45,926 nt of DNA from CAZVBR01 sp964625755 (lineage in GTDB: Bacteria; Patescibacteriota; Minisyncoccia; Phycocordibacterales; XYD1-FULL-46-19): positions 1-45,926 of the forward strand of contig CAZVBR010000001.1 of assembly GCA_964625755.1 (NCBI GenBank), written 5' to 3'. Both the position numbers and the translations under genes were made by a program. The notes beneath the pieces were generated by a model. It did no database searches. It worked only from the letters and a program-made list of their open reading frames with translations, and was not told the origin of the DNA. This document shows positions 17,128 to 25,612 of the stretch, piece by piece (position 1 is the stretch's first letter; each line of letters begins with the position of its first letter).

Positions 17128-17367
17128 ATGATTAAAATTATGTTTCAAAAATTTTTATTGCGGAGGATGTTAAAACAGCAAGGGGTACCGGAAGAGCAGG
17201 GGGAGAAGATAATTAAATTGGCAGAAAACAATCCCGAGTTATTTAAAAAGATGGCTGAAGAAATAAAAGTTAAAACAAAGGAGGGCAAAAGCCAACAAGC
17301 GGCGGCCATGGAAGTTATGCAGAAGTATCAAGCGGAACTCAAAACAGCCTGGGAGGACGGGCAGTAA
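17128..17367 (+). CDS. Small helical protein of unknown function
   Basis: 79 residues, highly charged and almost entirely helical: a basic N-terminal helix (FQKFLLRRMLKQQG), a PEEQGEKIIKLAENNPELFKKMAEEI segment and a final helix with alternating A/Q residues (KSQQAAAMEVMQKYQAEL). No catalytic motif. ATG at 17128 or the in-frame ATG at 17140 could be used. I have an impression of similar proteins in other CPR genomes but cannot confirm it. It stands alone, between tRNA-Ala(GGC) and an inverted repeat. Confidence 0.65.
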   Translation: MIKIMFQKFLLRRMLKQQGVPEEQGEKIIKLAENNPELFKKMAEEIKVKTKEGKSQQAAAMEVMQKYQAELKTAWEDGQ

Positions 17368-17390
17368 AATCTTTTAGAGTTCTCGAGATA

Positions 17391-17436
17391 AGATCGATGA
17401 CTAAGTTGGCGGAATGCTGTTACTGGTCATCGATCT
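17391..17436. other. Long inverted repeat (hairpin) downstream of the small helical gene
   Basis: AGATCGATGAC (17391-17401) is repeated in exact inverse as GTCATCGATCT (17426-17436), with two more potential pairs inward, giving an 11-13 bp stem around a ~20-nt loop. It begins 24 nt after the small gene's stop. No T-run follows directly, so it may be an mRNA 3' end, an operator or part of a structured RNA. The remaining gap to 17624 shows no gene. Confidence 0.5.
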
Positions 17437-17624
17437 GTCTTTGTATTTGTAAATGTCCTGTGAAGGTGGTCGGAGTAAAAATTTAGAGGTTCGAGGAGTC
17501 GGTCTTATTTGATCGTTTTTTCCGACAAGGGCCAGGTGTGGATCGGAGATCGTTTTGATTTAAGTTTTGAGTAGTCGGAATTTTGTTGCTTTAATGATCA
17601 AGTTTATTTTAGATATCTAGCTTA

Positions 17625-18518
17625 ATGATGAAGAGAGGTGCTAATGTAAAATATCTTTTTATTGGACTAGTAATTGTTGCCGGTCTTTTTGGGAGTGTTT
17701 TTTTGTGGGAACGGCAGTTTTGGTTCATTCAGGAAGTACAGCAACAAAGAGCTCAAAGGGAAATGGCCGAAAATATCTCGAAGTTCTTTCAGCAAAGAAT
17801 AGAGATGTCAGAAAAACTAGAAGAAGATAAAGAAGACATTGATCTGTTTAAATATTTGGAGGTGATGGATAGTTGCGGGCCGTATTTTGAGGAAGAGTGC
17901 CTTTATGTTCGGGCCGGCCCAGAAATGGATGAGTCGGTTGTTGTAAGATTGCGGAACGGTCAGGTCCTTAAGATCGGCAAGAGGCTGGAGCGTGATGATG
18001 AGGTTTGGTATAAAGTGGAATTTGATGAATGGTTGCTTTACCCGGAACGCCTGCGGGGGGATTGGTATGTCTCGGGTGATGGGGTTCGAACTTTCTGGGA
18101 CAGGGGTCCAAAAGTGGAGCATGAAAATTTCTCAAAAGAGAATAACAAGCGGATCGAAGTGAATTTAAGCGAGCAAAGATTATATGCCTATGAAGGTGAT
18201 GAGTTATTCATGAGCGGGAAAATTTCCGGCGGTCTGGCTTCAACTCCGACTCCGAGGGGGGAGTTTAGAGTGTTTAAAAAAACCCCGACTCGTTATATGC
18301 AAGGACCGATCCCGGGAGTAACCAGTAGGTATTGGGATTTCCCCGGAGTGCCCTGGAATTTGTATTTTACCTATCAGGGTGCGATCATCCATGGCACTTA
18401 CTGGCATGATAATTTCGGTATTCCTCAATCGGCTGGTTGCGTTAATATGTCCACCGATCAGGCTAAAGAGTTGTACCACTGGGCTCCGTTGGGAACGAAA
18501 GTGACGGTTTTTTATTGA
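17625..18518 (+). CDS. L,D-transpeptidase (YkuD domain) with SH3-like domain
   Basis: 297 residues. An N-terminal membrane anchor (about 9-27) is followed by a coiled-coil stalk (about 30-70), a bacterial SH3-like module (YVRAGPEMDESVVVRLRNGQVLKIG, about 94-118), and a YkuD catalytic domain (about 172-297). The active site IHGTYWHDN...PQSAGCVNM contains both histidines and the nucleophile C272. These enzymes make 3-3 cross-links in peptidoglycan or attach proteins to it, outside the membrane. The first of two consecutive ATG codons was taken. It complements Ddl and MltG in the window. Confidence 0.93.
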   Translation: MMKRGANVKYLFIGLVIVAGLFGSVFLWERQFWFIQEVQQQRAQREMAENISKFFQQRIEMSEKLEEDKEDIDLFKYLEVMDSCGPYFEEECLYVRAGPEMDESVVVRLRNGQVLKIGKRLERDDEVWYKVEFDEWLLYPERLRGDWYVSGDGVRTFWDRGPKVEHENFSKENNKRIEVNLSEQRLYAYEGDELFMSGKISGGLASTPTPRGEFRVFKKTPTRYMQGPIPGVTSRYWDFPGVPWNLYFTYQGAIIHGTYWHDNFGIPQSAGCVNMSTDQAKELYHWAPLGTKVTVFY

Positions 18519-18522
18519 GTCA

Positions 18523-18558
18523 GAAGATCTTTAAAACCGGCTTAGTTTTGGGTCTTTT
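18523..18558 (+). terminator. Possible intrinsic terminator after the L,D-transpeptidase gene
   Basis: An imperfect stem (AAGA + TTTAAAAC paired with GTTTTGGG + TCTT, 2-nt bulge, 7-nt loop) begins 5 nt after the stop codon and runs into TTTT. Several pairs are G-U, so stability is uncertain. Confidence 0.35.
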
Positions 18559-18653
18559 GACGAAAGAGAAAGTAATAGGTAGTATTTTGTGTGCATTTGA
18601 ATAGTTTTATTGGACGCAGCTTGATAGTTAAAATTGCAATATTAAAAAAAAGT

Positions 18654-19736
18654 ATGTCTTCTCTTAAAATAGGAATAGTCGGGTTGCCGAATGTTGGCAA
18701 GTCAACATTGTTTAATTCTCTGACGCTCAAACAAGTGCCGGCCGAGAATTATCCTTTTTGCACGATTGACCCGGCGGTCGGTATCGTAGCGGTACCGGAT
18801 GAGCGTCTGAATAAATTAGCCGAACTTTCTCGGTCAAAAAAGATCATACCGGCGGCGATCGAATTTGTTGATATTGCCGGCTTGGTTCAAGGGGCTTCGA
18901 GCGGTGAAGGTCTGGGGAATCAGTTCTTATCTCACATTCGAGAGGTTGATGCCATCGCACAGGTGATCCGAGTTTTTGAGGATAAAAATATCACTCATGT
19001 TTCGGGGCGAATTGAACCCAAAAGTGATGCGGAGGTAATTAATTTGGAATTAATTTTGGCGGACTTGCAAACCGTGACCAAACGTTTGGGGAATATTGTC
19101 CGGGAAGTTAAAAGAGGTGATAAGGAGGCGGTTTTCGAGAAGACTGTTCTGGATAAATTTATCCAACAGCTGGAGTCCGGCGGGCCGATATCTCAATTGC
19201 AGTTAACGGAAGATGAGAGGAGAGTAACCAAAGGATTGAATTTATTGTCGGCCAAACCGATCTTATATGTTTTAAATAAAAAAGCCGGCGAATCAGTGGC
19301 GGAGATAAATTCTTTGTTGTCGATGATCAAAGAACACGGTTCGAATTATGTTTATGTTGATGCCGGGATCGAACATGAGTTGTCGCAGTTGACCAAAGAA
19401 GACCGGGATAATTTCAGGTCGGAGTTGGGGGTGGAAGATAACGGGGTCAACGATCTGATCAAGACCGCATACGATCTTTTGGGTTTGATAACATACTTTA
19501 CCACCGGGGAAGAGGAGTCGCGGGCTTGGACAGTCAAAGCCGGCTCCACCGCACCACAGGCGGGCCGGGCAATCCACGGGGATTTTTGCGAAAAGTTCAT
19601 TAAGGCTGATGTGATCGCTTACGATCAATTGTTAAATGTCGGTTCCTTGGCGGCGGTTAGGGAAAAGGGGTTGCTCAGAACCGAAGGAAAGGAGTATGTC
19701 GTTCGGGATGGAGATGTGATCGAATTTAAGATCTAG
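18654..19736 (+). CDS. ychF: Redox-regulated ATPase YchF (Obg-family P-loop protein)
   Basis: 360 residues from this ATG, which gives the canonical start MSSLKIGIVGLPNVGKST; an upstream in-frame GTG (18591) would add 21 unconserved residues. P-loop GLPNVGKS (10-17), G3-type FVDIAGLVQGASSGEGLGNQFL, a coiled-coil insert, and a C-terminal TGS domain (LLRTEGKEYVVRDGDVIEFKI) define YchF/OLA1. The family binds ATP, associates with ribosomes and modulates stress responses. The nucleotide-base motif, usually NxxE, reads N208-K-K-A here. Confidence 0.95.
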   Translation: MSSLKIGIVGLPNVGKSTLFNSLTLKQVPAENYPFCTIDPAVGIVAVPDERLNKLAELSRSKKIIPAAIEFVDIAGLVQGASSGEGLGNQFLSHIREVDAIAQVIRVFEDKNITHVSGRIEPKSDAEVINLELILADLQTVTKRLGNIVREVKRGDKEAVFEKTVLDKFIQQLESGGPISQLQLTEDERRVTKGLNLLSAKPILYVLNKKAGESVAEINSLLSMIKEHGSNYVYVDAGIEHELSQLTKEDRDNFRSELGVEDNGVNDLIKTAYDLLGLITYFTTGEEESRAWTVKAGSTAPQAGRAIHGDFCEKFIKADVIAYDQLLNVGSLAAVREKGLLRTEGKEYVVRDGDVIEFKI

Positions 19737-19811
19737 ATCTGTTCTTCGGAGTTGATCGAGCGGGGGAATATCATACTAGGCAGATTGATCTTTTTATGTT
19801 TTAATTAATAG

Positions 19812-19817
19812 TATAAC
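19812..19817 (+). promoter_or_regulatory. Candidate leuS -10 (TATAAC)
   Basis: TATAAC ends 5 nt before an in-frame TTG (19823) and 32 nt before the preferred leuS ATG (19850). The nearest TTGATC is 21 nt upstream, too far for a standard -35. Weak evidence. Confidence 0.3.
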
Positions 19818-19849
19818 AGTAGTTGCATTTTGATAAATCTAAGCTGAGT

Positions 19850-22800
19850 ATGAAACCTTACGATCATCAACGAATAGAAAAGAAGTGGCAGCGTCAGTGG
19901 GCCGCGGATAAGATCTATCAGACAAAGGAAAGATCACAAAAACCAAAATTTTATTGTTTAGATATGTTCCCGTACCCTTCGGGTGAAGGTTTGCATGTTG
20001 GTCATCCCCGGGGGTACATTGCCACTGACATTATCTCTCGTTATCAGAGAATGAAAGGCAAAAACGTGCTTCATCCGATGGGCTGGGATGCTTTTGGTTT
20101 GCCGGCAGAAAATTATGCTCTTAAGAATAAGGTCCATCCTTCCCAGGCGGTAAAAAAGAATGTTAAAAATTACAAACGACAGTTGTCGATGCTCGGTTTT
20201 GATTATGACTGGTCAAGAGAAATAAATACCACCGATCCGGAGTATTATAAATGGACTCAATGGATATTTTTGCAATTATATAAAGCCGGGCTGGCCTATG
20301 AATCTTATGAGCCCATAAATTGGTGTCCGTCGTGTCAAACCGGATTAGCTAATGAGGACCTTGAAGACGGCCGGTGTGAAAGATGTAACTCGGAGATAGA
20401 AAAAAAACCAATGCGCCAGTGGGTACTGAAGATCACTGATTACGCGGAAAGATTACTGAATGATCTTGATGGATTGGATTGGCCGGAATCGATCAAAGAA
20501 GCTCAAAGAAATTGGATCGGAAAAAGCGAAGGGGCGGAGATAGATTTTCCGTTAACCGGGGAAAAGCGGCATTATGTTTTATTACATGGTTACAAAAGCT
20601 CTCCCGAGAAAAATTTTTTTCCTTGGTTGGCTGAGGAGCTAAAAAGGCAAGGTCATACGGTTGAGGTACCGACTTTACCGGATCCGGATGAACCTGATGT
20701 CCATACCCAGAGAGATCATGTTCTGGAAAGTTGTCATTTTGACGAAAAAACCGTATTGCTGGGACATAGTTTGGGCAGTGTGGTGGCATTAAAAGTCCTT
20801 GAAGAATTAGATCGACCGATCGAAAAATTGATCCTGGTGGCCGGATTTTCTGAGCCGAATTTTAAAGACAAGAAAAGATCTTTTGAAGAGAAATTCGATT
20901 GGCAGTTTGATTTTGAGAAAATAAAAAGTTCAGTCCGGGAAGTTTCCATTTTAAGGGATGAAAAAGATACGGCGGTGCCGGCTGAAAGAGCCGAGACCTT
21001 AAAAAAACACCTAGCCGGAGAGATTTTTGATTTCAAGGCGGAAAAGCCGCATGTAATCGGATCAGTCGAACCGATGGTTTTGGAGGCCTGTCGGGATAAG
21101 ATCAAGGTGTTTACCACCCGGCCTGACACTTTGGGCGGGGTTACTTATATGGTCCTAGCCCCTGAGCATCAGTTGTTGAAGAACAAAAGGGCCGATATCG
21201 AAAATTGGTCCGAAGTTGAAAAATATATTTTGGAAGCTCAAAAGCGTTCAGAGATCGAGCGGGTGGCCGAGGGTCGGGTTAAGACCGGGGTCAGGTTGAA
21301 GGGCTTGAAGGCCGTAAATCCGTTCAGTGGTGAGGAGTTGCCGGTGTTTGTGGCAGATTTTGTTCTGTCTCATTACGGCACCGGAGCTATAATGTCGGTC
21401 CCGGCTCATGACCAAAGGGACCTTGAATTTGCCCGGAAGTATCAGTTGCCGATAAAGCCGGTCATTTTAAAACCGGAAGAATTTAGTCGCAGTTATGTGA
21501 TGGGGGTTGAGAAGGAGGAGCTTGAAAAGCTGGGGGTAGAGATCACAAGGGAATCAAAAGACGGAGAGTATGAAGTTTTCATTCCCAAGAATCGGTTGGT
21601 TGATTATCAAAAAATGATCCGAACAAAAATTAAACCGGGTTACTGGAATGAATTTAGTACTGATCGAGGATTTTATTTTATTTTTAAGCATAAAAACGGG
21701 CAAATAGAAGAACAACTTCTAACTGATGAAAGTAATGGCCGTATCGATCAGCTGACAAAAGATCTAAACGGACAAGGGTCGGAAATTGATCCGAGAAATA
21801 TTTATTCCTGGTTGGCAGAAAATGAGTTTTACCGGGATCTGTTGATCCACGAAGAGCCGGGGGTGTTAGTTAATTCTGGAGATCTCTCAGGCCTTGGGAG
21901 CGAGGAGGCTAAAAAACAGATCATTGCTCGGTTTGGAAATAAACTGGTTACTTATAAATTACGGGACTGGGTTTTCTCTCGGCAAAGATATTGGGGGGAA
22001 CCGATCCCGGTTATTCATTGTCGTGAGTGCGGAGTGGTGCCGGTGCCGGAAAAAGATCTTCCGGTGAAGTTGCCAAAAGTGAAAAGTTACGAACCGACCG
22101 GTACCGGTGAATCACCTTTGGCCAATATTGCTTCATGGGTCAATACCGCCTGTCCGAAATGCGGGCGAAAATCAAAACGGGAAACGAATACCATGCCTCA
22201 GTGGGCCGGTTCATCTTGGTACTACTTGCGATTTATCGATCCGGATAACGACCGGTCCTTGGTGAAAAAAACCAAAGCTCAAAAGTGGTTGCCGGTAGAT
22301 ATGTATATAGGCGGTACTGAGCATGCCACTCGCCATTTGATATATGCTCGTTTTTGGCATAAGTTCTTGTATGATCAAGGGTTTGTGTCTACACCGGAAC
22401 CTTTTGCCAGGATCGGAAAGAATCTTGGTTTGATCCTGGGAGAAGATGGTCGAAAGATGAGTAAGCGTTGGGGGAATGTGATCAATCCGGATGAGGTGGT
22501 AAGTAATTACGGGGCAGATACCTTGCGAGTGTATGAAATGTTCATGGGTCCTTTTGAGTCTGAGATAGCTTGGAGTACTAAAAATATGATCGGCTCTCGG
22601 AGGTTCTTGGAGAAGGTGTGGCGTCTGAGTGAGAAAGTCGGTCTCAAAGGGGAATTGTCGCCCGATGCTAGAAGAGTATTACATCAAAGTATGAAAAAAG
22701 TTGAAGCGGATATTAATTCTTTTTCATTCAATACAGCTGTGTCAACCTTAATGTCTTTGGTTAATGTTTGGGATAAAGAGGAGAAGATACCGGTAAACGA

Positions 22801-23125
22801 TTACCTTCGCTTTTTACAGATACTGTCCCCGATCGCACCTCATATCACGGAAGAATTGTGGCAACAATTCAAGCCGAGCACCTCCGTCCACACTTCGAAG
22901 TGGCCTGAATTTGATCCGGATCAATTACAAGCCGAAGAGGTTAACGTGGTCGTGCAAGTTAATGGTCGGGTCAGAGGTCAGTTGGTCTGTGATCGGGGGT
23001 TAGACAAGGAAGCGGTTGTAAATCGGGTATATGAAAAAGAAGAGCTATTGTCTTGGGTAAAAGGAAAAACAATAAACAAGATCATTTATGTTCCGGATCG
23101 TTTAATTAATTTTGTGATCAAGTAA
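19850..23125 (+). CDS. leuS: Leucyl-tRNA synthetase with a serine-hydrolase domain inserted in the editing domain
   Basis: Charges tRNA-Leu with leucine. Class I signatures: HVGH (49-52) and KMSKR (869-873); zinc ribbons NWCPSCQ...CERC and HCREC...CPKC; editing (CP1) motifs TTRPDT (422-427) and VPAHDQRD are intact. The protein has 1091 residues against about 800-880 usually. Two insertions explain this. The first (about 238-415) lies between EGAEIDFPLTG and DKIKVFTTRPDT and is a full alpha/beta hydrolase: VLLHGYKSSP, nucleophile elbow GHSLG (S307), acid D373 (DTAVP; D370 is an alternative), histidine H401. The second (about 542-669) precedes GVLVNSG. The frame is open throughout, so this is one polypeptide. 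ATG 19850 gives the family start MKPYDHQRIEKKWQ. Confidence 0.95.
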   Translation: MKPYDHQRIEKKWQRQWAADKIYQTKERSQKPKFYCLDMFPYPSGEGLHVGHPRGYIATDIISRYQRMKGKNVLHPMGWDAFGLPAENYALKNKVHPSQAVKKNVKNYKRQLSMLGFDYDWSREINTTDPEYYKWTQWIFLQLYKAGLAYESYEPINWCPSCQTGLANEDLEDGRCERCNSEIEKKPMRQWVLKITDYAERLLNDLDGLDWPESIKEAQRNWIGKSEGAEIDFPLTGEKRHYVLLHGYKSSPEKNFFPWLAEELKRQGHTVEVPTLPDPDEPDVHTQRDHVLESCHFDEKTVLLGHSLGSVVALKVLEELDRPIEKLILVAGFSEPNFKDKKRSFEEKFDWQFDFEKIKSSVREVSILRDEKDTAVPAERAETLKKHLAGEIFDFKAEKPHVIGSVEPMVLEACRDKIKVFTTRPDTLGGVTYMVLAPEHQLLKNKRADIENWSEVEKYILEAQKRSEIERVAEGRVKTGVRLKGLKAVNPFSGEELPVFVADFVLSHYGTGAIMSVPAHDQRDLEFARKYQLPIKPVILKPEEFSRSYVMGVEKEELEKLGVEITRESKDGEYEVFIPKNRLVDYQKMIRTKIKPGYWNEFSTDRGFYFIFKHKNGQIEEQLLTDESNGRIDQLTKDLNGQGSEIDPRNIYSWLAENEFYRDLLIHEEPGVLVNSGDLSGLGSEEAKKQIIARFGNKLVTYKLRDWVFSRQRYWGEPIPVIHCRECGVVPVPEKDLPVKLPKVKSYEPTGTGESPLANIASWVNTACPKCGRKSKRETNTMPQWAGSSWYYLRFIDPDNDRSLVKKTKAQKWLPVDMYIGGTEHATRHLIYARFWHKFLYDQGFVSTPEPFARIGKNLGLILGEDGRKMSKRWGNVINPDEVVSNYGADTLRVYEMFMGPFESEIAWSTKNMIGSRRFLEKVWRLSEKVGLKGELSPDARRVLHQSMKKVEADINSFSFNTAVSTLMSLVNVWDKEEKIPVNDYLRFLQILSPIAPHITEELWQQFKPSTSVHTSKWPEFDPDQLQAEEVNVVVQVNGRVRGQLVCDRGLDKEAVVNRVYEKEELLSWVKGKTINKIIYVPDRLINFVIK

Positions 23126-23182
23126 TTATCCTTGACCTTTTAGAGATAAAGTGTTAAAAAAGAGTAACTTTGTGAAATTATC

Positions 23183-24235
23183 ATGTCTAAACAATCACCA
23201 ATAATCTTATCTTTTAAACCGAAGGAAGCAACCAGTTTACTTTTGGATGTTTTGTCGGATCGGGCTCGAGATATAGTAGTTAAAAGATATGGTTTAGGTG
23301 GCAAGGCTTCGCGGGAAACTTTAGAGACCATCGGAAAAGAGTATAATATTACTCGCGAAAGAGTGCGGCAGATAGAAAATTTTGCCTTGCGAACTATAAA
23401 AAAATCGCCGGTTTATGGAGAGTTTGGTCATTATTTTGATGAATTGAAGACCTTAATGGAAAGTTATGGCGGGATAGTTCATGAGAGGTCTTTTTTGGAA
23501 TCGGTTGTCAAGGATAAAAGTGGACAGAATCACATACATTTTTTGTTGGTGGTAGCCGAAGCTTTTATAAAAATTAAAGAGGATAACGATTTTCACCATC
23601 GCTGGACCGTTAATCCCGATATGGCCGAAAGAGTTCAGCAGTCAATACGAAACTTATGTTCTGATTTTAGTCGTGATGATCTGGTGGCCGAGGATGTAGT
23701 AGTTGAAAAGCTTATCGGTGAATTGAGGGATGTCTTGGAAACCGCCGGCAATCGTCAGATGGACTTGGCAAGGAATTTGTTGGCTATTTCAAAGCAGTTA
23801 ACCAGGAATCCTTTGGGGGAGTGGGGGTTGGCTGATTCTCCAAATGTTAAAATGCGCGGGATCAGGGATTATGCCTATCTGGTGTTAAGGCACCACGGGT
23901 CGCCTATGCATTTCCGGGAGGTGGCCAAGAGAATTAACGAGTTGTTCGGGCGGAAGGCTCACTCAGCCACTTGCCACAATGAATTGATAAAAGATGAACG
24001 TTTTGTTTTGGTCGGACGCGGTTTGTATGCTCTGACTGAGTGGGGTTATTCGCAGGGTGTTGTGTTGGATGTTGTAAAAAATATACTGCTCAGACACGGA
24101 CCTTTAACCAAAGAAGAGATCATCAAACAGGTTCTTAAAGAACGTTACGTAAAAGAGAATACTATTTTGGTTAATTTACAGAATGACCAAATTTTTGGCC
24201 GAAATGAATTTGGTCAATATTTTGTGGTTAAATAA
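23183..24235 (+). CDS. Sigma-70 region-4-like / HARE-HTH transcription protein
   Basis: 350 residues. Residues about 12-73 resemble sigma-70 region 4: VLSDRARDIVVKRYGLGG then the helix-turn-helix ETLETIGKEYNITRERVRQIENFALRTIKK, which reads -35 elements in sigma factors. Regions 1-3 are missing. A helical middle part (about 75-220) has no recognised motif. Residues about 226-290 resemble the HARE-HTH winged helix (DYAYLVLRHHGSPMHFREVAKRI...VGRGLYALTEWGY), as in RNA polymerase delta. A further winged-helix-like segment ends the protein (GPLTKEEIIKQVL...GQYFVVK). It is probably a transcription factor touching RNA polymerase or promoters. It follows leuS by 57 nt. Confidence 0.82.
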   Translation: MSKQSPIILSFKPKEATSLLLDVLSDRARDIVVKRYGLGGKASRETLETIGKEYNITRERVRQIENFALRTIKKSPVYGEFGHYFDELKTLMESYGGIVHERSFLESVVKDKSGQNHIHFLLVVAEAFIKIKEDNDFHHRWTVNPDMAERVQQSIRNLCSDFSRDDLVAEDVVVEKLIGELRDVLETAGNRQMDLARNLLAISKQLTRNPLGEWGLADSPNVKMRGIRDYAYLVLRHHGSPMHFREVAKRINELFGRKAHSATCHNELIKDERFVLVGRGLYALTEWGYSQGVVLDVVKNILLRHGPLTKEEIIKQVLKERYVKENTILVNLQNDQIFGRNEFGQYFVVK

Positions 24236-24332
24236 TTTGGTGATACAAATTACCTCGAAATTTTTATTGTTTGGATGGTTTGAGGAGTGGTTTTTGTTTT
24301 GAAATATTGAATTTGATCATTTCGGTCAGTTG

Positions 24333-24361
24333 CTGACAATTAGTTAGTTTTTCGGTATGAT
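24333..24361 (+). promoter_or_regulatory. Promoter upstream of the conjugation-like membrane protein
   Basis: CTGACA (24333-24338), a 17-nt spacer and TATGAT (24356-24361): five of six matches in each hexamer. The expected start near 24368 gives a ~20-nt leader before the ATG at 24389. Confidence 0.6.
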
Positions 24362-24388
24362 GGTCTTTATGTTAAGTAATCTAATTAT

Positions 24389-25600
24389 ATGATTTTTTTT
24401 GGGGATTTTGCTCAAGCTGTCGGAGTATGGGTATTTGGCTTGGTTTATTTGGTGGCGCCGTTTTTTTTGTTCATTATTGCCTGGCATTTATGGGTTAAGT
24501 ATGTTCAACTGTGTAATATAAAAAAGCAGGAATGGGTTTTGTTGGATATTAAAATACCAAAAAACCTATCCAGATCGCCGGAGGCTATGGAGGTGGTCTT
24601 GAGTACGTTCCATCAGCCGGGCGATGGTACTTTTTTTAAGCGTTATTGGCACGGTGCGGTTCAAACTTGGTTTTCTTTGGAGATAGCTTCTTTAGCCGGG
24701 GAGGTCCATTTTTATATTTATACTCAAAAATTCTTTAAAAATCTCATCGAGTCTCGGATCTATTCCGAGTACCCCATGGTTGAGATATACGAAGTGGATG
24801 ATTATGCCTGGAGCTTTCCTTATGGCCAGTCTGATTCTGATTGGGATCTCTGGGGGTGTCATTTTAAATTAGAGAAACCCGATCCATACCCGATAAAAAC
24901 CTATGTTGATTATAATCTAGGTTCCCGGGACGGAGTAAAAGAAGAAGAGAAGATCGACCCGATCGCTCCTATGCTGGAAACCATGGGTTCCATTGGTCCC
25001 GGCGAGCAGTTATGGTTTCAGATGATTATTCGGGCGGCTAAAAAGCGTTTCAAGAAAAAAAATAAGTGGTTTGAAAAGGCTGACTGGAAAGAGGAGGGTC
25101 AGAATTTATTAAAAAGCCTGTTAAAACGTGATCTGGGTAAAGATGCTTCTCCATCAGAGACGAATCTGTCTTCCGGGGAAAAGCTGGTGGCCGAAGCGGT
25201 GGAGCGAAATATATCCAAATTAGGTTTTGATTGTGGTATTCGTGGTATGTATTTGGCCAAAAAAGACAATTTTGATCAATCAAATGTCGTGGCTCTGATC
25301 AGTATGTTAAAACAATTTAACTCTCTTAATCTTAATGGTTTTAAGCCGGCCAATACCACCTCTCTTAAATACTCTTGGCAGGATTGGAAAAATTGGCGGC
25401 TGAATAAGATAAAGTGGGGAATGTATGATGCCTATCGTCGAAGAGAGTATTTCAATCCTCCTTACCAGTATACACCGATCACTTTAAATACCGAGGAATT
25501 GGCTACCATATATCATTTTCCCGGGGAAGTGATACAGACTCCCACTTTAAGCCGGATCGCATCCAAGCGAGGAGAGCCACCGGTTAATTTACCAATTTAG
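24389..25600 (+). CDS. Membrane protein resembling the N-terminal part of CPR conjugation-type ATPases
   Basis: 403 residues. One strong membrane segment (about 10-38) is followed by a large cytoplasmic part containing YPMVEIYEVDDYAW, YGQSDSDWDLWGCHF and a closing EELATIYHFPGEVIQTPTLSRI...GEPPVNLP. From memory these resemble a family in CPR genomes that precedes, or is fused to, a TraG/VirD4-like ATPase; here no Walker motif is present and the next gene is mltG (12 nt gap). A role in a secretion or conjugation-like apparatus is therefore only inference. The protein is intact with its own promoter. Confidence 0.6.
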   Translation: MIFFGDFAQAVGVWVFGLVYLVAPFFLFIIAWHLWVKYVQLCNIKKQEWVLLDIKIPKNLSRSPEAMEVVLSTFHQPGDGTFFKRYWHGAVQTWFSLEIASLAGEVHFYIYTQKFFKNLIESRIYSEYPMVEIYEVDDYAWSFPYGQSDSDWDLWGCHFKLEKPDPYPIKTYVDYNLGSRDGVKEEEKIDPIAPMLETMGSIGPGEQLWFQMIIRAAKKRFKKKNKWFEKADWKEEGQNLLKSLLKRDLGKDASPSETNLSSGEKLVAEAVERNISKLGFDCGIRGMYLAKKDNFDQSNVVALISMLKQFNSLNLNGFKPANTTSLKYSWQDWKNWRLNKIKWGMYDAYRRREYFNPPYQYTPITLNTEELATIYHFPGEVIQTPTLSRIASKRGEPPVNLPI

Positions 25601-25612
25601 TTAAATTTATTT

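Noticed and set aside
20561..21094. The hydrolase part of LeuRS as a separate gene, an assembly chimera or a mobile insertion
   Set aside because: Reading frame is open across both junctions, no internal stop or flanking repeat is seen, and LeuRS motifs resume at the expected residue, so a genuine fused domain is the simpler reading.
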